DNA from: Candidatus Devosia phytovorans
GTDB taxonomy: Bacteria > Pseudomonadota > Alphaproteobacteria > Rhizobiales > Devosiaceae
NCBI GenBank assembly: GCA_029202405.1
Contig: CP119312.1
Span: 2,671,001 to 2,735,000 of the forward strand
Length of the DNA stretch: 64,000 nt
Direction of reading: 5' to 3'
The notes beneath the pieces are model-generated. The model searched no databases, had not been told where the DNA came from, and worked only from the letters and a program-made list of their open reading frames with translations. Each line of letters begins with the position of its first letter. Positions within the stretch are counted from its first letter, which is position 1. Both the position numbers and the translations under genes were made by a program. This document shows positions 1 to 9,256 of the stretch, one piece after another.

Positions 1-25
1 CCTCTGACAGCGGGGCGCAGAATCT

Positions 26-2062
26 ATGGGTGCCTCGTTGAACCTTCGCTTGCTCTCCCTGGTCCGTCGCTTTGGCCGCGACGAAAGCGGTGTCTTTGCC
101 GTGGTGTTCGGCCTGATGGCGATCGTGCTGATCGCGCTGGGCGGGGCAACCGTGGACTATGTGGCGCTGGACCAGGCGCGCAGCCGATCCCAGATCGCCC
201 TCGACGCGGCGGCGCTGGCGTTGCAGCCGGAGAGCCAGCTGACGGGCGCGAACAAGACCGCCATCCAGGCAAAGGCGCAGGCACTGGTGGATGACCGCAT
301 CGGCGGCGGCGGCGTGGTGACGATCAACAGCACGACGATCAACACGACCGACGGCTCGCTCTATTTCACCGCGACCATGAAGACGCCGACGATTTTCGTG
401 GCACTGGTCGGGGTCAAGGAAATGTCGGCCTTCATCCAGTCGGAAGCGACGCGCAAGAAGCTGTCGCTGGAAATCGCCTTCGTGCTCGATAATTCGGGGT
501 CGATGGCCTACACGGGCACCGGCACTCTCGGGCTGAAACAGCGCATGCAGTTCCTCAAGGACGCCGCCACCTGCGCGACCAATATCCTGTTCTACAAGGA
601 CACGACCACGCCGCTGCTGTTTCCTGACACCTGCGTGCCGGCAACCGGTGCGGTCAAGCTGGACAACGTCAAGATCGGCGTCGTGCCGTTCACGATGTTC
701 GTCAATGTCGGCGCCAGCAATCTGAACGCGACCTGGATCGACAAGGGCACGTCGGTCACCGCCAATGACAATTTCGACGATGGCCGCACCCCACCAGGCA
801 ATATCAATCGCACCACCCTGTTCACCGCGACCAAGCAGAGCTGGAAAGGCTGTGTAGAGGCGCGCCCGCATATCAAGACCGGGACGCGGGCCGAGGAATA
901 TCTCGACACCGACGACACCGTGCCTCTGGCGGGCAATACGCTGTTCGTACCGATGTTTTCGCCCGATGTGCTCGATGGGTTGCAGGGCAATGACTATATG
1001 GACGACACGCCGGCCATATGTGACCGCCCTGCTCCTGCCCAGTGCATTCAGGTGCAGTCGCGCTTTGGCTGCAATTCGTCAAATGGCAGCTGCTCGTCGA
1101 GCAATACGGCTGATCCGGTCACTGGTGGCACCAATGCGAGCGGCGTGGTGGATGTGCTGGCGACCAACGGCGCCAACTTCACCAGCTCGACCAAATATCC
1201 CAATGGCTATTACGGCGCGCATGCGTCGAGCTGTTCGTGCAGCGCATGGACGAGCTATTCCGACTGGACCCAGACCGGTGGCAGCGGCAACAATCGCACC
1301 TTCACGCGCTTCCGCTCCTGCAATGGTGGTGGCTATACGCCCGGTGGCCTGACCAACCGGCAATTGCAGGAACGCATCTGCAAATATTACGGCACGGTCA
1401 CGACCGTCAGCGATACGCGCGGTCCCAATGCCGACTGCGGTGCTGCGTCGATCACGCCGCTGACGGCCACGCCATCGACGGTGACCACCGCGATCAGCAA
1501 CATGGTGGCCCTGGGCGGCACGAATATCCACGAGGGCGCGGCATGGGGCTTCCGGGCACTGTCGCCGGGTGCACCCTTCACTGAAGGCGGCCCCTACGAC
1601 CAGGCGACGTCCAAGGTGATGATCCTGATGACCGACGGCGAGAACACGACCTATAATCTGTCGAATTACTGCAGCCAGGGCATGCGCACGCTCAACAGCA
1701 ATTGCTACAACTCCGCCTATGGCTATCCGTATAATTCGTTCAACACGGACACTGCGTCGTCCAGTGGCGGCAATATCGAGCGTTTGGGCAGGTTCGGTGC
1801 CAACAATGCGAGCCTGGTGACCGAGCTGAACAATCGTACCGTCCAGACCTGTGCCAATGCCAAGGCTGCCGGCATCACGGTCTATACGATCGGCCTGGCA
1901 ACATCCGAAGCCAGCCAGAGCACGCAGGCGGTTGTGGAAGACATGCTCACGCAATGTGCCAGCACACCGGACAAGGCCCATTTCCCGCAGGAGCCGAGCG
2001 AACTCAAGGATGTGTTCCAGCAGATCGCCAATGAACTGACGGCGCTGCGCCTGTCCCGGTAG
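26..2062 (+). CDS. TadG-like pilus-associated protein with von Willebrand A domain
   Basis: A 678-residue protein. Residues about 20-48 form one hydrophobic segment after an E-S-G-V-F motif, the usual TadE/TadG N-terminus of proteins encoded with Flp/Tad pili. A von Willebrand A domain follows: the metal site D-x-S-G-S starts at residue 155, and a second acidic loop (L-M-T-D-G-E-N-T) lies near residue 535. The middle has a long Cys-, Ser- and Asn-rich insert (about residues 330-470) with many paired cysteines, suggesting a disulfide-rich exported region. TadG proteins are membrane-anchored and probably act in surface attachment. No other tad gene is visible, but the window begins only 25 bases upstream. 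Convergent with tRNA-His. Confidence 0.85.
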   Translation: MGASLNLRLLSLVRRFGRDESGVFAVVFGLMAIVLIALGGATVDYVALDQARSRSQIALDAAALALQPESQLTGANKTAIQAKAQALVDDRIGGGGVVTINSTTINTTDGSLYFTATMKTPTIFVALVGVKEMSAFIQSEATRKKLSLEIAFVLDNSGSMAYTGTGTLGLKQRMQFLKDAATCATNILFYKDTTTPLLFPDTCVPATGAVKLDNVKIGVVPFTMFVNVGASNLNATWIDKGTSVTANDNFDDGRTPPGNINRTTLFTATKQSWKGCVEARPHIKTGTRAEEYLDTDDTVPLAGNTLFVPMFSPDVLDGLQGNDYMDDTPAICDRPAPAQCIQVQSRFGCNSSNGSCSSSNTADPVTGGTNASGVVDVLATNGANFTSSTKYPNGYYGAHASSCSCSAWTSYSDWTQTGGSGNNRTFTRFRSCNGGGYTPGGLTNRQLQERICKYYGTVTTVSDTRGPNADCGAASITPLTATPSTVTTAISNMVALGGTNIHEGAAWGFRALSPGAPFTEGGPYDQATSKVMILMTDGENTTYNLSNYCSQGMRTLNSNCYNSAYGYPYNSFNTDTASSSGGNIERLGRFGANNASLVTELNNRTVQTCANAKAAGITVYTIGLATSEASQSTQAVVEDMLTQCASTPDKAHFPQEPSELKDVFQQIANELTALRLSR

Positions 2063-2074
2063 TCAAAGGGGAAA

Positions 2075-2151
2075 TGGTACCACCTCTCGGGATCGAACCG
2101 AGGACCTCTAGATCCACAATCTAGCGCTCTAACCAACTGAGCTAAGGCGGC
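2075..2151 (-). tRNA. tRNA-His (anticodon GTG)
   Basis: Read on the minus strand it folds as a full cloverleaf: acceptor GCCGCCT with AGGTGGT (two G-U pairs), D arm TAGCTCAGTTGGTTA, anticodon stem CTAGA/TCTAG around loop TTGTGGA, and T arm GGTTCGATCC. It has discriminator A73 and an encoded CCA end. The anticodon GTG reads His codons. The base before position 1 is T, so the usual G-1 of tRNA-His is not encoded, and the discriminator is A rather than C. This matches the known loss of G-1 in many alphaproteobacteria. Confidence 0.95.
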
Positions 2152-2427
2152 AAAAGCTTTTTGAGGGAGGGCGAACGCCGCGTCCCGAAAGCGGGCGGAA
2201 CATAGGTCGAGAATTTCGCGATGACAAGCCGTGATTTTGGCCTGTGGACAGCGACGTGCGCCGGCGGCTCGATTTAACCATCCGGCAGGAAGGTCGCGGC
2301 TAGGGTCGGGGTTGTGCTGGACCCATCCGGATGCAGCCTCTATTGATCAAACCTTAAGATTGCCGCAGAAATTGTGCCAATATGGCACGCGTAATGCCTG
2401 CATCCGGCCTGGAGAGTATTAGCGTAT

Positions 2428-5124
2428 ATGGATGCCGACTGGATCACATCGCCAAGCGCCCGTCGCGTGCTGCAGCACGCCGGGGATTCGCGACCGGCGT
2501 GGCTGTGGTCGCAGGATGGGCAGGTTTTGCTGTGGCAAAATGATGCCGCAGAGCTGTTTCTCGCCAAGCTGAAGAAGTCGGGACTGAAGCTGGCGCAGCC
2601 GGCCCTGCCGATCAAGGGACAGATTGCCCGCAATATCCGCCTGGGATCGCCGGGCCGGACGAGTCTCGCACGCATCCAGTTCCTTGCGGGCGAAAAGCCG
2701 GCCTCGAGCACCTGCGCAACGACACCGCTGCAGTGGCAGGACGGGCAGATGGTGCTGCTGATCGTCGGCGTCGATCCGATCGATGCAGAGATTTTGGCTG
2801 CGGCGGCGCAAGAAGGTGACGCGCCGGGCGCGACCGCGAGCGCGGTTGAGGCAGACGATCTGCCGGTAGGGTCTGAAGAGACGGCCGTCGAGCCAGCAGA
2901 ATTGCCGTACACGGTTGAGGACGACGTCGCCGCTGCTCAGGAAGCGCTGGACGAGCCGGAGCATGTCGAGCCGGAGGCTGAAGTCACTTCGACTGAGGTC
3001 GCATCGGACGAGACCGCCTATGCGCAGGAGCTGGAGAACTGGCGCGCCGCCGGCCCGGATGGGACCGCGGAGCTGGAGGTGGTTCCGGAGGCTGCTGTGC
3101 CAGACGAAGCGCAGGACGAGGATGTTGAACAGGCTGAGGCTTCCGAGGAAGCGCCCAAGCCGAGCAGGCTGAGCCTGCTGGTCGACCGGCTGGCGGCTGA
3201 CGAAGGTCTGTTTACGCCGCTGACAGCCGCCGATGATACGCCGCCGGTGACCACAGAATCGATCGAGCCCGAGAGCGATGCCGCCTCCCCTGCCCTGTTC
3301 AAGGTGACGGGCCGTGGCTTTGTCGCCGACGATGCCACGACAGAGATGCCGATCGATGAAGTGGCGGACGAGAGCGACGAGGATCTGGCCGACCTTGCGG
3401 CGCTGGATGGCGCTGACGACGTCCTGGACGAGGCGGAAACGGAGCCTGAGGCTGGGGTCGACGTCGCGGTTGAAGATGAGACCGCGGTCGATGTGCCCGT
3501 GGCTGTCGAGGACGAAACGCCTGACCCGCCGCCCGCTGCCGAGACGGTTGCCGAGGAGCAGCCCGGGCCGATTGCGGATCCCGAGCAGGTGGAACGCGCA
3601 TCGCGCTACAATTTCGACGAGCTGGCACGCATCCTGACCGATCGCGTGGGCGAACCGGCTGCGACACCCGCGGCGGCCAATGTGATTGCGGCGCCGGCGC
3701 GCAGCGGGTCGCTGATCAACCTGGGTGGCGAAACGCTGGTGCTCAACCGGCTGCCGCTGGGCATCCTGGTGTTCCGCGACCAGCAGGTGCTGTTTGCCAA
3801 CCGCGCCATTACCGAAATGGTCGGCTATGAATCGGTCGAAAGCCTGCGCGCTGCCGGGCTGGGCGCGGTTTTCCCGGCAGCCGGCCCAGAGGGCGAAGGC
3901 AGCGCCGGGCCGGTGAATCATCTGGTGCAGCGCGACGGCACCCTGGTGCCGGTGACCGCGCGGCTGCAATCGATCTCTTGGCAGGGCAAGCCGGCGCTGA
4001 TGCTGTCGGCCAGCACGACCGAGGTGCGGACGGGGCACGAGGCAGCGGTCGCGGCCTTTGCGCGCGCCTTTGCGGAGCAGCGCCAGGACGGTTATTTCGA
4101 GACCAATCGGGCTGGCACGATCAGCCTGATCTCGCCCAGGGCGAAGAGCCTGCTCAAGGCCGAGGCTGCGCTTGAGGGCAAGCCGCTTTCGGCCCTGCTG
4201 GCAGCGTCTGACCTGGCGGAGCTCCGGGACTTCCTCGAACGACCGGCGCGGTTTGCCGAGACGGCACGCCCGGCACTGACGCTGCGGCCGGCGACGGGCG
4301 CAGCAGAGATCATGCTGTTCGCGCAGGGCCAGGCCGGCGTCGTTACCGGCTATTTCGGTCTGGTGAGAGGTCGCGATATCGTGCCGGCACGGGTCAGTGG
4401 CCCGAGTGACGCCGACCCGGCACTGCTGTCGCGGATCAGCCGCGGCGTGCGGCGGCCGCTCAATTCGATCATCGGCTTTGCCGACCTGCTGCGTGGCGAA
4501 GCACAGGGCAACGAGCGCCTGCAGGGCTATGCACAAGACATTGGCACGGCCGGACAGGAAATTGCCTCGCTGGTCGATGAGCTGGATGACTATGCACGCT
4601 TGCGTGACGGGCGCTACCTGCCGCAGCGCGCCAGTATCGAGCTGACGAGCCTGCTCGAAAGCTGCGTGCTGCGTATCCGCCCGCAGGCGAGCAATGCCCG
4701 CGTCATCGTTCGCAACGCCATTTCAGAGACGCTGCCACGTGTGACCGCCGACCGCGCTTCACTGGCCCAGGCAGTCTTGAACCTGCTGGCCAGCGCCATC
4801 GACCAGACGCCGACCGGCGGCGGAGTGGTGATTTCGGCGCAGCGCGAAGACGATGGCAGCATTGCCGTGCATGTGCGCGACAGCTCCAACAATGCCGTCG
4901 ACATGGCCGAGCGCTTCGTGGTGTTCCGCGATGGCCTCAGCCGTGACGGTCAGATGATGGTGCCAGTGCGCTCCAGCATCGGGCTGGCCCTCACGCGCTC
5001 GCTGCTGGCAGTCAATGCCTTCTCGCTGTCAGTCGATCCGGCTGGCGAACAGGGCATGCTCTTTACAATGATCATTCCAGCGGAACTGGTGGAAGACACT
5101 GCAACACCGCAGGCGCGAGAATAA
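2428..5124 (+). CDS. PdhS-like sensor protein with degenerate histidine kinase domain
   Basis: An 898-residue soluble protein. A PAS-like N-terminus (about 1-110) leads into a very acidic low-complexity linker (about 120-390). Two PAS-type regions follow: one near 430-510 (L-P-L-G-I-L-V-F-R-D, L-F-A-N-R-A) and one near 545-610. The C-terminus (about 665-890) aligns by eye with the HisKA and ATPase domains of PdhS/PleC/DivJ-type cell-cycle kinases. In the H-box, however, the phospho-accepting His is Arg672 (S-R-G-V-R-R-P-L). The metal-binding Asn of the N-box is Ser789. The G1 box D-x-G-x-G reads D-S-S-N-N. It is probably a pseudokinase with a scaffolding or sensing role, as DivL is in Caulobacter (Tyr for His), but PdhS-like in architecture. 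It appears to be a single-gene unit. Confidence 0.75.
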   Translation: MDADWITSPSARRVLQHAGDSRPAWLWSQDGQVLLWQNDAAELFLAKLKKSGLKLAQPALPIKGQIARNIRLGSPGRTSLARIQFLAGEKPASSTCATTPLQWQDGQMVLLIVGVDPIDAEILAAAAQEGDAPGATASAVEADDLPVGSEETAVEPAELPYTVEDDVAAAQEALDEPEHVEPEAEVTSTEVASDETAYAQELENWRAAGPDGTAELEVVPEAAVPDEAQDEDVEQAEASEEAPKPSRLSLLVDRLAADEGLFTPLTAADDTPPVTTESIEPESDAASPALFKVTGRGFVADDATTEMPIDEVADESDEDLADLAALDGADDVLDEAETEPEAGVDVAVEDETAVDVPVAVEDETPDPPPAAETVAEEQPGPIADPEQVERASRYNFDELARILTDRVGEPAATPAAANVIAAPARSGSLINLGGETLVLNRLPLGILVFRDQQVLFANRAITEMVGYESVESLRAAGLGAVFPAAGPEGEGSAGPVNHLVQRDGTLVPVTARLQSISWQGKPALMLSASTTEVRTGHEAAVAAFARAFAEQRQDGYFETNRAGTISLISPRAKSLLKAEAALEGKPLSALLAASDLAELRDFLERPARFAETARPALTLRPATGAAEIMLFAQGQAGVVTGYFGLVRGRDIVPARVSGPSDADPALLSRISRGVRRPLNSIIGFADLLRGEAQGNERLQGYAQDIGTAGQEIASLVDELDDYARLRDGRYLPQRASIELTSLLESCVLRIRPQASNARVIVRNAISETLPRVTADRASLAQAVLNLLASAIDQTPTGGGVVISAQREDDGSIAVHVRDSSNNAVDMAERFVVFRDGLSRDGQMMVPVRSSIGLALTRSLLAVNAFSLSVDPAGEQGMLFTMIIPAELVEDTATPQARE

Positions 5125-5164
5125 TCCCTGATTTCTGCGCTTCTATTTGCCGCAGGCTTTATTC

Positions 5165-5216
5165 CTGAGTTTTCAACTCAGCTAGACATCTGATTTCGTT
5201 CACCTTCGTGACGAAA
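5165..5216. promoter_or_regulatory. Two inverted repeats upstream of the iron-binding protein gene
   Basis: The 213-base gap between the degenerate kinase and the first Fe(III)-binding protein holds a perfect 17-base palindrome (5165-5181, arms CTGAGTT/AACTCAG). It is followed by TTTCGT(T)CAC-CTTC-GTG-ACGAAA (5194-5216) with one bulged base. Neither is followed by a T-run, so operator sites for the iron-uptake gene are as likely as a terminator for the upstream gene. I could not match them to the known Irr or RirA consensus. Confidence 0.35.
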
Positions 5217-5337
5217 GATTTGAACCATTCCAGACTACAAGTCCTTGAATTCAATCAACATTATTGACGCAGGTGATCATGCCATCGAAAAAGCTTCCAT
5301 GACGGGAATTTGAACCCGTCGCAACGGGAGACTTTTC

Positions 5338-6384
5338 ATGACTATGACCACACGACTCGCCCTGACCCTTCTCGGTTCGGTGGCCCTGAGCGGCCTAGCC
5401 ATGCCAGCCTTTGCCCAGAGTGGCGAAGTCAATATCTACAGCTATCGCGAACAGGCACTGCTACAGCCGCTGATCGATGCCTTCGCCGAGGAAACAGGCA
5501 TCAAGGCGAATGTCCTCTATGCCGGTGACGGCCTGCTGGAACGCGTTGCGGCCGAAGGCGAGCTGTCGCCGGTCGACGTCGTGCTGACGGTCGATATCGG
5601 CAATCTGGTGGGCGCCGAAGAACAGGGCCTGACCCAGCCGATCACCACCGCGGCGCTGGCCGAGCGCGTGCCGGAAGCTTTCCGCGATGAAGACGGCAAC
5701 TGGACCGCGCTATCGCTGCGCAGCCGCGTGTTCTACGTGTCCAAGGATCGCGTCGACGCGACGGCACTGACCTATGACGACCTGGCCTCGGGAGAATGGG
5801 CCGGCCGCATCTGCACCCGCCCGGGCGACCATGCCTATAATATCGGCCTCATTGCACACTATATCGCGGACAATGGCGAAGATGCCGCCCGCGAATGGCT
5901 GACCAAGGTGCGCGACAACCTGGCCTACGCCCCCAATGGCAATGACCGTGGCCAGGTCAAGAACATCCTCGACGGCACCTGTGACCTGGCGATCGTCAAC
6001 ACCTATTACATGGGTGCGATGCTCAACAACGAGGCCGAGCCGGAGCAGAAAGACTGGGCCGCTTCGGCGCGCATCGTCTATCCCAATGCAGAGGCCGAAG
6101 GCACCCAAGTCAATGTTGCCGGCGGTTTCATCGCCAAGCATGCGCCCAATGCCGACAATGCCAATGCGCTGATCGAATTCCTGCTGTCGGACGAGGCCCA
6201 GGCCATCTATGCCGACACCAATTATGAATTCCCGGTGGTTGCCAGCGCACCGATCAACGAGCTGGTCGCCAGCTGGGGGGCGCTCAAGGCTTCGGAAGTA
6301 TCGCTGACCGAAGTTGCGGCCAACCGCGCTGCCGCCGCCGCGCTGGTTGACGAACTCAAGTTCAACGAAGGCCCGCAGATCTAA
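5338..6384 (+). CDS. Fe(3+) ABC transporter substrate-binding protein
   Basis: A 348-residue periplasmic binding protein of the FutA/FbpA (AfuA, COG1840) family. A signal peptide (1-26, ending P-A-F-A) precedes a mature N-terminus with V-N-I-Y-S-Y-R-E. Tyrosines that coordinate Fe(III) in this family are present: the N-terminal Y-S-Y, R-V-F-Y, and the paired Tyr223-Tyr224 in N-T-Y-Y-M. It should capture ferric iron in the periplasm and deliver it to the permease encoded at 7554. It is nearly the twin of the next gene but separated from it by a strong terminator, so it can be made in excess. A second in-frame ATG lies at 5344. Confidence 0.9.
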   Translation: MTMTTRLALTLLGSVALSGLAMPAFAQSGEVNIYSYREQALLQPLIDAFAEETGIKANVLYAGDGLLERVAAEGELSPVDVVLTVDIGNLVGAEEQGLTQPITTAALAERVPEAFRDEDGNWTALSLRSRVFYVSKDRVDATALTYDDLASGEWAGRICTRPGDHAYNIGLIAHYIADNGEDAAREWLTKVRDNLAYAPNGNDRGQVKNILDGTCDLAIVNTYYMGAMLNNEAEPEQKDWAASARIVYPNAEAEGTQVNVAGGFIAKHAPNADNANALIEFLLSDEAQAIYADTNYEFPVVASAPINELVASWGALKASEVSLTEVAANRAAAAALVDELKFNEGPQI

Positions 6385-6405
6385 GTCCGTATCGCCGTCC
6401 TGCCG

Positions 6406-6434
6406 GGCCGGCGGAGCGATCCGCCGGCCTTTTT
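6406..6434 (+). terminator. Intrinsic terminator between the two iron-binding protein genes
   Basis: A perfect 10-bp stem (GGCCGGCGGA/TCCGCCGGCC) with a GCGA loop, followed by TTTTT. It lies 22 bases after the stop of the first gene and would end or reduce transcription into the second binding protein and the permease. Confidence 0.9.
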
Positions 6435-6519
6435 CTATCTGCGTCAAAGCTGAGGCACGAAGTCAGCTTGACAGTCTGACCGGCCAGTCCGACAAGGCAG
6501 CACGAGGCGGAGAACTTCC

Positions 6520-7551
6520 ATGGCAGTCTGGCGTGGTGTTGGCGTTGTTGCGGTATTGGTGGGTCTTGGTGGACCTGCCCTGGCGCAGGACGGCGTCGTC
6601 AATGTCTACACCTATCGCGAGCCCGGGCTGATCCAGCCGCTGCTCGATCGCTTCACCGAGGAAACCGGCATCAAGACCAATGTGCTGTTTGCGGCCGACG
6701 GGCTGATCGAGCGCGTGGCGGCCGAAGGCGAACTGTCGCCGGCCGACGTCATCATCACCGTGGATATCGGCAACCTGGCCAATGCCAAGGAATTGGGGAT
6801 CAGCCAGAACATTTCGGCCGAGGCCCTGGCGCGGGTGCCGGACCAGTATCATGATCCGGATGGGCAATGGGTCGCGCTGTCGCTGCGCGCGCGGGTGTTT
6901 TACGCGTCGGTCGACCGGGTCAGCGAGACGGCTCTGACCTATGAAGATATTGCCGGACCGCAATGGCAGGGACGGCTGTGCACGCGCTCGGGGCTGCATG
7001 CCTATAATATCGGGCTGATCGCGACGCGCATTGCCCATTGGGGCGTGGACGAGACGCGGGAATGGCTGAGCCATGTGCGCGACAATCTCAACCATGCGCC
7101 GACCGGGGCTGATCGCGATCAGGTCAAGCAGATCTTTGACGGCACCTGTGACCTGGCCATCGGCAATACCTATTACATGGGCCTGATGCTGACCAATGAC
7201 GCCGAGCCCGAGCAGAAGGATTGGGCCGCCTCGGCGCGGATCATTTATCCCGATGCTGATGGCGAGGGGACGCAGGTCAACCTCTCCGGTGCAGTCGTGG
7301 CCAAATATGCGCCCAACAAGGACAATGCCGACGCATTGGTGGAATTCCTGCTGTCGGACGAAGCGCAGCATCTCTATGCCAGCGGCAATTACGAGTTTCC
7401 GGTGGTAGCGGGCGTCGAGGCGTCCGAGCTGGTGGCGGGCTGGGGTGCGCTGAAGGCTGACCAGACGCCGATGGTCGAGATTGCCAGCCATCGCAAGGAA
7501 GCGGCGGCGCTGGTCGACGAGGTCCGGTTCGACGAAGGTCCGCAGAACTGA
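6520..7551 (+). CDS. Fe(3+) ABC transporter substrate-binding protein (second paralogue)
   Basis: A 343-residue FutA/FbpA-type protein, strongly similar along its full length to the preceding gene. Shared features include V-N-V-Y-T-Y-R-E, G-R-L-C-T-R, the Tyr218-Tyr219 pair in N-T-Y-Y-M, and a matching C-terminus ending F-D-E-G-P-Q-N. The signal peptide is about 22 residues (ends P-A-L-A). The stop lies 2 bases before the permease start, so this copy is translationally linked to the permease while the first copy is not. The pair looks like a tandem duplication. Whether both bind iron with equal affinity cannot be seen from sequence. Confidence 0.88.
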   Translation: MAVWRGVGVVAVLVGLGGPALAQDGVVNVYTYREPGLIQPLLDRFTEETGIKTNVLFAADGLIERVAAEGELSPADVIITVDIGNLANAKELGISQNISAEALARVPDQYHDPDGQWVALSLRARVFYASVDRVSETALTYEDIAGPQWQGRLCTRSGLHAYNIGLIATRIAHWGVDETREWLSHVRDNLNHAPTGADRDQVKQIFDGTCDLAIGNTYYMGLMLTNDAEPEQKDWAASARIIYPDADGEGTQVNLSGAVVAKYAPNKDNADALVEFLLSDEAQHLYASGNYEFPVVAGVEASELVAGWGALKADQTPMVEIASHRKEAAALVDEVRFDEGPQN

Positions 7552-7553
7552 TT

Positions 7554-9176
7554 GTGGGTCGTGGAACGCGCCTGCCCCTGTTGCCGCTGCTGCTGGTCGG
7601 GCTGGCGGGATTGCCGATCCTGTGGCTCGGATGGTCGGCGCTCGCGTCGCTGAGTGGTGGCAGCAATGGGCTGGCGGCGACCATGCTGCCGACGGCGCTG
7701 CGCGAGACGGGCACGCTGATGGTGTCGGTGGGGCTGTTGACCGGCACGGTCGGGCTGGTGGCGGCGTGGCTGGTGACGCATTACGAATTTCCGCTGCGGC
7801 GGGTGTTCGACTGGGCGCTGGTGGTGCCGCTGGCGGTGCCGACATATCTGGCGGCCTATGCTTATGTGGAGTTTCTGGGGTTTACCGGACCGCTGCAGAC
7901 CGGACTACGCGCGATCAATGGCGCGACGTCGCTGCGGGACTATTGGTTTCCCGATATTCGCAGTCCCTGGGGGGCGGTGCTGGTGCTCTCCAGCGTGCTC
8001 TATCCCTATGTCTATGTCGCGTGCCGCGGGTTTTTTCTGATGCAGTCGGCAAGCCTCAATATTGCGGCGCGGACGCTGGGCGCGGGCGGGATGCGGACGT
8101 TCTTCACCGTCACGCTGCCGCTGTCGCGACCGGCACTGGTGGTGGGTGTGACGCTGGCGATGATGGAAGTGGTCAATGACCTGGGGGCGGTGCAGTATTT
8201 CGGCATCAATGCCATCACCGCGATCATCTATTCGACATGGATCAACCGCTCGGATTTTGGCGGCGCGGCGCAGCTGGCGGTGACGGTGGTGCTGGTGATC
8301 GGACTACTGATCATGGCCGAACAGCGGGCGCGGCGGGATCGGGTGTATCTGGCGAGCCGGGACAATCGCGTGCCGCCGGCGCGGGAGAACCTGACGGGCG
8401 GCCGGCGCTGGGCGGCGTTCGGCTTTTGCCTCGTGCTGCTGGCATTCGGGTTTGGCATTCCGGTGGGGCAATTGAGCTATTCGGCGTTCCGGCTGGTGCT
8501 GCCGGAGACGATCAGCATGACGATTGCGGCGCTGATTCCCACGGTGACGCTGGCGAGCCTGGGGGCGGTGATTACCGTGGCGATCGGGCTGGTGGCAGCC
8601 AAGCTGGCGCGGCGGGGTCGTGTGAGCGGGAGCGCCATTCGGCTGGCGACGCTGGGCTATGCCATTCCGGGGACGGTGCTGGCGCTGGGCCTGTTGCAGC
8701 CGCTGGGACAGGCGGACCTCTGGTTCAACCGCATGACCATGGCGCTGATGGACTGGCGGCCGGGGCTGATCCTTTCGGGGTCGATGGCGGCGCTGCTCTA
8801 TGTCTATGCGATCCGGTTCTTGGCGGTCAGCCATTCGACGCTAGATGCGGCGATGAAAAAGCGGGGCGATTCCATGCTGGATGCCGGACGGGTGCTGGGG
8901 GAAAGCGGAGTGGGTCTGCTGTTGAAGGTCGATCTGCCGACGCTGATGCCTGCCATTCTCAGTGCGGCGACGTTGGTTTTCGTGGAGATCGTCAAGGAGT
9001 TGCCAGCGACGTTGCTGCTGCGGCCGCTGGGTGTGGATACGCTGGCAACGCTGGTCTATAGCCGCGCCAATGTAGGACTTTTTGCACAGGCAGCGCTGCC
9101 GGCGCTGGTGATTGTGCTGGCCGGGCTGATCCCGGTCATTCTTGCTACGCGGCTCGGTGATCGTAGGAAAGTTTAA
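7554..9176 (+). CDS. Fe(3+) ABC transporter permease
   Basis: A 540-residue inner-membrane protein of the FutB/FbpB type: two fused permease halves with about twelve hydrophobic segments. Each half has an EAA-type loop for contact with the ATPase (A-R-T-L-G-A-G-G near residue 175 and G-R-V-L-G-E-S-G near 445). The GTG start at 7554 lies 2 bases after the stop of the second binding protein, indicating one transcript. The partner ATPase (FutC/FbpC) is not next to it: the next gene belongs to a peptide importer. The ATPase must be encoded elsewhere or shared with another system. Confidence 0.9.
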   Translation: MGRGTRLPLLPLLLVGLAGLPILWLGWSALASLSGGSNGLAATMLPTALRETGTLMVSVGLLTGTVGLVAAWLVTHYEFPLRRVFDWALVVPLAVPTYLAAYAYVEFLGFTGPLQTGLRAINGATSLRDYWFPDIRSPWGAVLVLSSVLYPYVYVACRGFFLMQSASLNIAARTLGAGGMRTFFTVTLPLSRPALVVGVTLAMMEVVNDLGAVQYFGINAITAIIYSTWINRSDFGGAAQLAVTVVLVIGLLIMAEQRARRDRVYLASRDNRVPPARENLTGGRRWAAFGFCLVLLAFGFGIPVGQLSYSAFRLVLPETISMTIAALIPTVTLASLGAVITVAIGLVAAKLARRGRVSGSAIRLATLGYAIPGTVLALGLLQPLGQADLWFNRMTMALMDWRPGLILSGSMAALLYVYAIRFLAVSHSTLDAAMKKRGDSMLDAGRVLGESGVGLLLKVDLPTLMPAILSAATLVFVEIVKELPATLLLRPLGVDTLATLVYSRANVGLFAQAALPALVIVLAGLIPVILATRLGDRRKV

Positions 9177-9256
9177 CAGGCGAAACCGGTGCCATGTTAG
9201 TCGCAGCGATTATAGTATGCGACGGGGCGCCCGGGGCGCGTTGAGTGGGGAATGGA

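Noticed and set aside
2419..4536. A 705-codon minus-strand frame opposite the PdhS-like gene
   Set aside because: It is antisense to a gene with clear domains, has Arg/Gln/His-rich shadow composition and no start signals; a product of high GC content.
5191..5202. RirA box before the iron receptor gene
   Set aside because: TGA-N6-TCA differs from the expected longer spacing, so the match is too weak.
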